From NCBI GenBank assembly GCA_021781855.1, contig JAJXWC010000031.1, positions 1-16,531 on the forward strand: DNA of 16,531 nt, written 5' to 3'. The position numbers were made by a program, and so were the translations under genes. Below, one piece after another: positions 13,804 to 16,531 of the stretch; within the stretch, counting starts at the first letter, position 1, and every line of letters begins with the position of its first letter. The notes under the pieces were generated by a model. It saw nothing but the letters and a program-made list of their open reading frames with translations. It made no database searches and was not told the DNA's origin. Origin of the DNA: Bacillota bacterium (GTDB lineage: Bacteria > Bacillota > Bacilli > Lactobacillales > Streptococcaceae).

Positions 13804-15738
13804 ATGGTTATAGATATTAATAATTATGATGACAGCGCAATTCAAGTATTGGAAGGCTTAGATGCCGTTCGCAAACGCCCCGGCATGTATATTGGTTCGA
13901 CAGATGCGACAGGTCTGCATCATTTGGTTTGGGAAATTGTTGATAATGCTGTCGATGAAGCGCTGTCGGGATTTGGTACAAAGATTAGTGTGACCATTAA
14001 CCAAGATGGCTCGCTGACGGTTGAAGATGAAGGACGCGGAATGCCTGTCGGAATGCATGCGACAGGCATACCAACGGTGGAGGTTATCTTCACAGTCCTT
14101 CACGCAGGTGGAAAATTCGGACAGGGTGGTTACAAAACCTCTGGCGGACTTCATGGTGTAGGTTCGTCCGTTGTCAATGCCCTATCAACTTGGCTTGAAG
14201 TCGAGATTACACGAGACGGCAGCGTTTACAAGCAGCGTTTTGAAAATGGCGGACATCCTGCAACCACTTTACTGAAAATCGGAAAAGCGCCAAAGTCGAA
14301 GACAGGCACCAAAGTTACTTTTATGCCTGATGCGAGCATTTTTTCGACGACGGAGTTCAAATACCAGACCATTTTTGAACGCCTCAATGAATCCGCCTTT
14401 TTGCTCAAGGAAGTCACACTAACGCTCACGGATAAGCGGACAGACGAGACAGCAGACTTTCACTATGAAAATGGTGTACAAGATTTTGTCCATTATCTTA
14501 ATGAGGATAAGGATTCACTCACACCAGTGCTTTATTTTGCGGGCGAACAAGACCATTTTCAAGTCGAAGTCGCCTTGCAGTACAATGACGGCTATTCTGA
14601 AAATATCCTTTCCTTTGTCAATAATGTCCGCACGAAAGACGGTGGAACGCACGAAGTGGGACTGCGCGCAGCGATTACGAAATCAATGAATGATTATGCG
14701 CGCAAAGTCGGCTTGCTCAAAGAAAAGGATAAAAATCTGGAAGGTTCAGATTATCGAGAAGGTTTGACGGCAGTCCTCTCGGTGCTCGTTCCCGAAGAAT
14801 ATCTACAGTTTGAAGGGCAAACCAAAGAAAAGCTCGGCTCGCCATTGGCACGTCCTGCTGTGGATGCGTTAGTTTCTGAAAAATTAGGTTTTTATTTACT
14901 AGAAAATGGGGAGCTTGCACAAAATCTTATTCGCAAAGCCATCAAAGCACGTGAGGCACGTGAGGCGGCACGCAAGGCGCGTGATGAGAGTCGTTCAGGA
15001 AAGAAAGCCAAAAAAGACAAAGGCTTATTGTCGGGCAAATTGACGCCAGCACAGACGAAAAACCCTGCAAAAAATGAGCTTTATCTGGTCGAGGGAGATT
15101 CGGCGGGTGGTTCAGCAAAACAAGGACGTGACCGCAAATTTCAGGCGATTTTGCCTTTGCGAGGAAAAGTGATTAACACCGAGCGCGCCAAAATGACGGA
15201 TATCCTTAAAAATGAAGAAATCAACACCATGATTTATACGATTGGTGCAGGAGTGGGTGCTGATTTTACAGTTGAAGATGCAAATTATGACAAAATCATC
15301 ATCATGACCGATGCCGATGATGATGGTTCACACATTCAGGTGCTACTTTTGACTTTCTTTTACCGGTTCATGAAGCCACTCGTTGAAGCGGGGCATGTCT
15401 ATATCGCTTTGCCGCCGCTCTACAAGATGTCTGAAGGCAAGGGGGCAAAGGAAAAGACAGAATACGCTTGGACGGACGGAGAGCTTGACCAAATGCGTAA
15501 ACATTTCGGTCGGAATGCCAATTTGCAGCGTTACAAAGGACTTGGTGAAATGAATGCCGACCAGCTTTGGGAAACGACAATGAACCCTGAAACACGTACA
15601 TTGATTCAAGTGAAAATTGATGATGCAGCACAAGCTGAGAAAAGAGTATCTGTGCTGATGGGTGATAAAGTTGAACCTCGGCGAAAATGGATTGAGCATA
15701 ATGTAAAATTTACGTTAGAAGAAGACGGAGCATTTTAA
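13804..15738 (+). CDS. parE: DNA topoisomerase IV subunit B (ParE)
   Basis: ParE is the ATPase subunit of topoisomerase IV, which with ParC unlinks daughter chromosomes. ATG 13804, five bases after AGGAG, gives 644 residues; a TTG at 13768 in the same frame lacks support. The N-terminal GHKL ATPase has RKRPGMYIGST, EIVDNAVDEALSG, and GGLHGVGSSVVNALS. The TOPRIM domain has EGDSAGGSAKQGRD from Glu430 and the metal-binding MTDADDDGSHIQ (Asp503, Asp505, Asp507), then QRYKGLGEMN. DADDDGSHIQVLLLTFF and ALSGFG favour ParE over GyrB, which usually reads DADVDGAHIRTLLLT. In many relatives parC follows directly; here a transporter does. Confidence 0.96.
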   Translation: MVIDINNYDDSAIQVLEGLDAVRKRPGMYIGSTDATGLHHLVWEIVDNAVDEALSGFGTKISVTINQDGSLTVEDEGRGMPVGMHATGIPTVEVIFTVLHAGGKFGQGGYKTSGGLHGVGSSVVNALSTWLEVEITRDGSVYKQRFENGGHPATTLLKIGKAPKSKTGTKVTFMPDASIFSTTEFKYQTIFERLNESAFLLKEVTLTLTDKRTDETADFHYENGVQDFVHYLNEDKDSLTPVLYFAGEQDHFQVEVALQYNDGYSENILSFVNNVRTKDGGTHEVGLRAAITKSMNDYARKVGLLKEKDKNLEGSDYREGLTAVLSVLVPEEYLQFEGQTKEKLGSPLARPAVDALVSEKLGFYLLENGELAQNLIRKAIKAREAREAARKARDESRSGKKAKKDKGLLSGKLTPAQTKNPAKNELYLVEGDSAGGSAKQGRDRKFQAILPLRGKVINTERAKMTDILKNEEINTMIYTIGAGVGADFTVEDANYDKIIIMTDADDDGSHIQVLLLTFFYRFMKPLVEAGHVYIALPPLYKMSEGKGAKEKTEYAWTDGELDQMRKHFGRNANLQRYKGLGEMNADQLWETTMNPETRTLIQVKIDDAAQAEKRVSVLMGDKVEPRRKWIEHNVKFTLEEDGAF

Positions 15739-15740
15739 TC

Positions 15741-15756
15741 TAGCAGGTGCCTGCTA
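15741..15756 (+). terminator. Short hairpin after parE
   Basis: TAGCAGG and CCTGCTA pair perfectly over seven bases with a two-base loop, two bases after the parE stop. No T-run follows, so termination would be weak; it may rather be part of the repeat-like gap. Confidence 0.35.
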
Positions 15757-15818
15757 ATCCTTCGTATTTCGTACAAAGCAGGGCTGGGAAACTGGCATCG
15801 CAACTGTCAGGTTGTGCT

Positions 15819-15871
15819 CTAACATCAGTAGGGGAGAAAGAATCCTCTACTGACAGAGTAATCAGTTCAAA
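15819..15871 (+). repeat. Second copy of the parE-upstream hairpin module
   Basis: CTAACATCAGTAGGGGAGAA and what follows match 13563-13614 closely through to AGTAATCAGTTCAAA. The hairpin TCAGTAG (15825-15831) with CTACTGA (15847-15853) keeps pairing: the G-C pair of the first copy (CAGTGG/CCACTG) is an A-T pair here (CAGTAG/CTACTG). The loop GAAAGAA is unchanged. The rest of the 285-base gap 15739-16023 holds further stems, GGAAAT/ATTTCC (15880-15896), TTTTATTTT/AAAATAAAA (15940-15960) and GCTAT/ATAGC (15986-16002), and no clear promoter. Confidence 0.65.
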
Positions 15872-15923
15872 AGCTTAATGGAAATTCGTTATTTCCGAAC
15901 AATAAGAAAGGAAAGAGGAGAAA

Positions 15924-15968
15924 ATGCCAGCTCTAACTTTTTTATTTTCGGAAAATAAAATAAGATAG
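15924..15968 (+). CDS. Possible 14-residue leader peptide before the transporter
   Basis: ATG 15924 follows a strong ribosome binding site (GGAAAGAGGAG, 15910-15920) and opens a frame MPALTFLFSENKIR ending in TAG. An AT-rich nine-pair hairpin (15940-15960) lies within its coding sequence. The good Shine-Dalgarno so close to a very short frame, 55 bases before the permease, is suggestive of a leader peptide, but nothing else supports translation. Confidence 0.3.
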   Translation: MPALTFLFSENKIR

Positions 15969-16023
15969 AGTGAGAGATTTGTGATGCTATTTTCAAGATA
16001 GCTCAACAAGTAGAAAGAAGTTT

Positions 16024-16531
16024 ATGAACTCAAAATCTTCAAGAATCAGTGTGTTTCAAATGTCAATCATGACGATTATCACAATCGCTGGATTACGTGG
16101 CCTGCCTGCAATGGCAGTTATGGGCTGGTCGTCGATTGTGCTTTATCTTATTCCTGCGCTGATGTTTTTTGTGCCGAGCGCATTGGTTTCTGCTGAATTA
16201 GGCGCAAGTTATGACGGAGGCGTTTACCAATGGGCAAAAGAAGGGCTTGGTGAGCGCTGGGGATTAGTTGCAATCTGGATGCAATGGATTCATAATGTGG
16301 TCTGGTATCCTGCGCAGCTTGCTTTTGTCGCATCTGCGGGAGCTTCAGTCTTTGGGCTGAATCAGTTGCCTAATTCGGGAATCTATATTGCGATTGTCAT
16401 TGTAATTGTCTTTTGGTGGGCAGTTTGGCTCGCATTAAAAGGCGGAAATCTGTTCGCAAAAGTAGCTTCTGGTGCGGGAATGATTGGTACGATTATTCCT
16501 GCAGTTCTGCTTTTGCTGTTGGGTGCTGCTT
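16024..16531 (+). CDS. APC-superfamily amino acid transporter or antiporter, 3' end beyond window
   Basis: The frame is open from ATG 16024 to the window end, 169 residues of an expected 450-500. It begins MNSKSSRISVFQMSIMTI, then ITIAGLRGLPAMAVMGWSS, FFVPSALVSAELGASYDGGV, YQWAKEGLGERWGLVAIWMQ and NVVWYPAQLAF. These match, from memory, amino acid permeases of the APC superfamily and in particular those often labelled glutamate:GABA antiporter-like. Four or so membrane helices are visible. The substrate cannot be told from this fragment. The ribosome binding site is poor (AGAAAGAAG), unlike the strong one of the short ORF just upstream. Its place directly after parE is unexpected for this gene neighbourhood. 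Confidence 0.85.
   Translation, partial: MNSKSSRISVFQMSIMTIITIAGLRGLPAMAVMGWSSIVLYLIPALMFFVPSALVSAELGASYDGGVYQWAKEGLGERWGLVAIWMQWIHNVVWYPAQLAFVASAGASVFGLNQLPNSGIYIAIVIVIVFWWAVWLALKGGNLFAKVASGAGMIGTIIPAVLLLLLGAA

Overview
The window reads as a chromosomal segment from a low-GC Gram-positive coccus, most probably Lactococcus or a near relative in the Streptococcaceae. This rests on recalled family resemblance (a streptococcal/lactococcal type RF2 and ParE, prfB beside ftsE-ftsX, plsY divergent from parE, a class Ib nrdHIEF operon) and on promoters of the TTGACA-17-TAAAAT type. No rRNA, tRNA, transposase, phage or CRISPR genes are visible.

Layout: bases 1-874 hold the 3' part of queG (queuosine synthesis). 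Bases 1075-4247 are a two-gene unit, ppk1 (polyphosphate kinase) and an unusual phosphofructokinase, closed by a Rho-independent terminator. prfB (RF2) follows at 4310-5410 as one uninterrupted frame, without the programmed frameshift common in this family. A 328-base gap with a consensus promoter, RNA-like hairpins and a possible 46-codon ORF leads to ftsE-ftsX (5739-7356), which end in a perfect terminator hairpin. After a hairpin-rich gap (7357-7859) comes the leftward ribonucleotide reductase operon nrdH-nrdI-nrdE-[ATP-cone protein]-nrdF (12265 down to 7860). Upstream of it lie a long leader, a consensus promoter and a pair of NrdR boxes that run into the 3' end of plsY (12761-13399, leftward). 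parE (13804-15738, rightward) is divergent from plsY. The window ends in the first 169 codons of an APC-family amino acid transporter.

The most notable item is a 111-residue protein encoded between nrdE and nrdF. It is a free-standing ATP-cone, the allosteric nucleotide-sensing domain that is normally fused to the RNR large subunit, to some small subunits or to the NrdR repressor. It is translationally coupled to nrdF by an ATGA overlap and could supply overall-activity (ATP/dATP) control in trans to a class Ib enzyme whose own large subunit lacks the domain.

Other points of interest are the ppk1-phosphofructokinase pairing (GGNGT/PKTID active site, which raises the question of the phosphoryl donor), the erased RF2 frameshift site, the putative structured RNA before ftsE, and a family of hairpin-rich intergenic repeats. 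These repeats lie on both sides of the nrd operon and before parE and the transporter. One hairpin in two of the copies shows a compensatory base-pair change.
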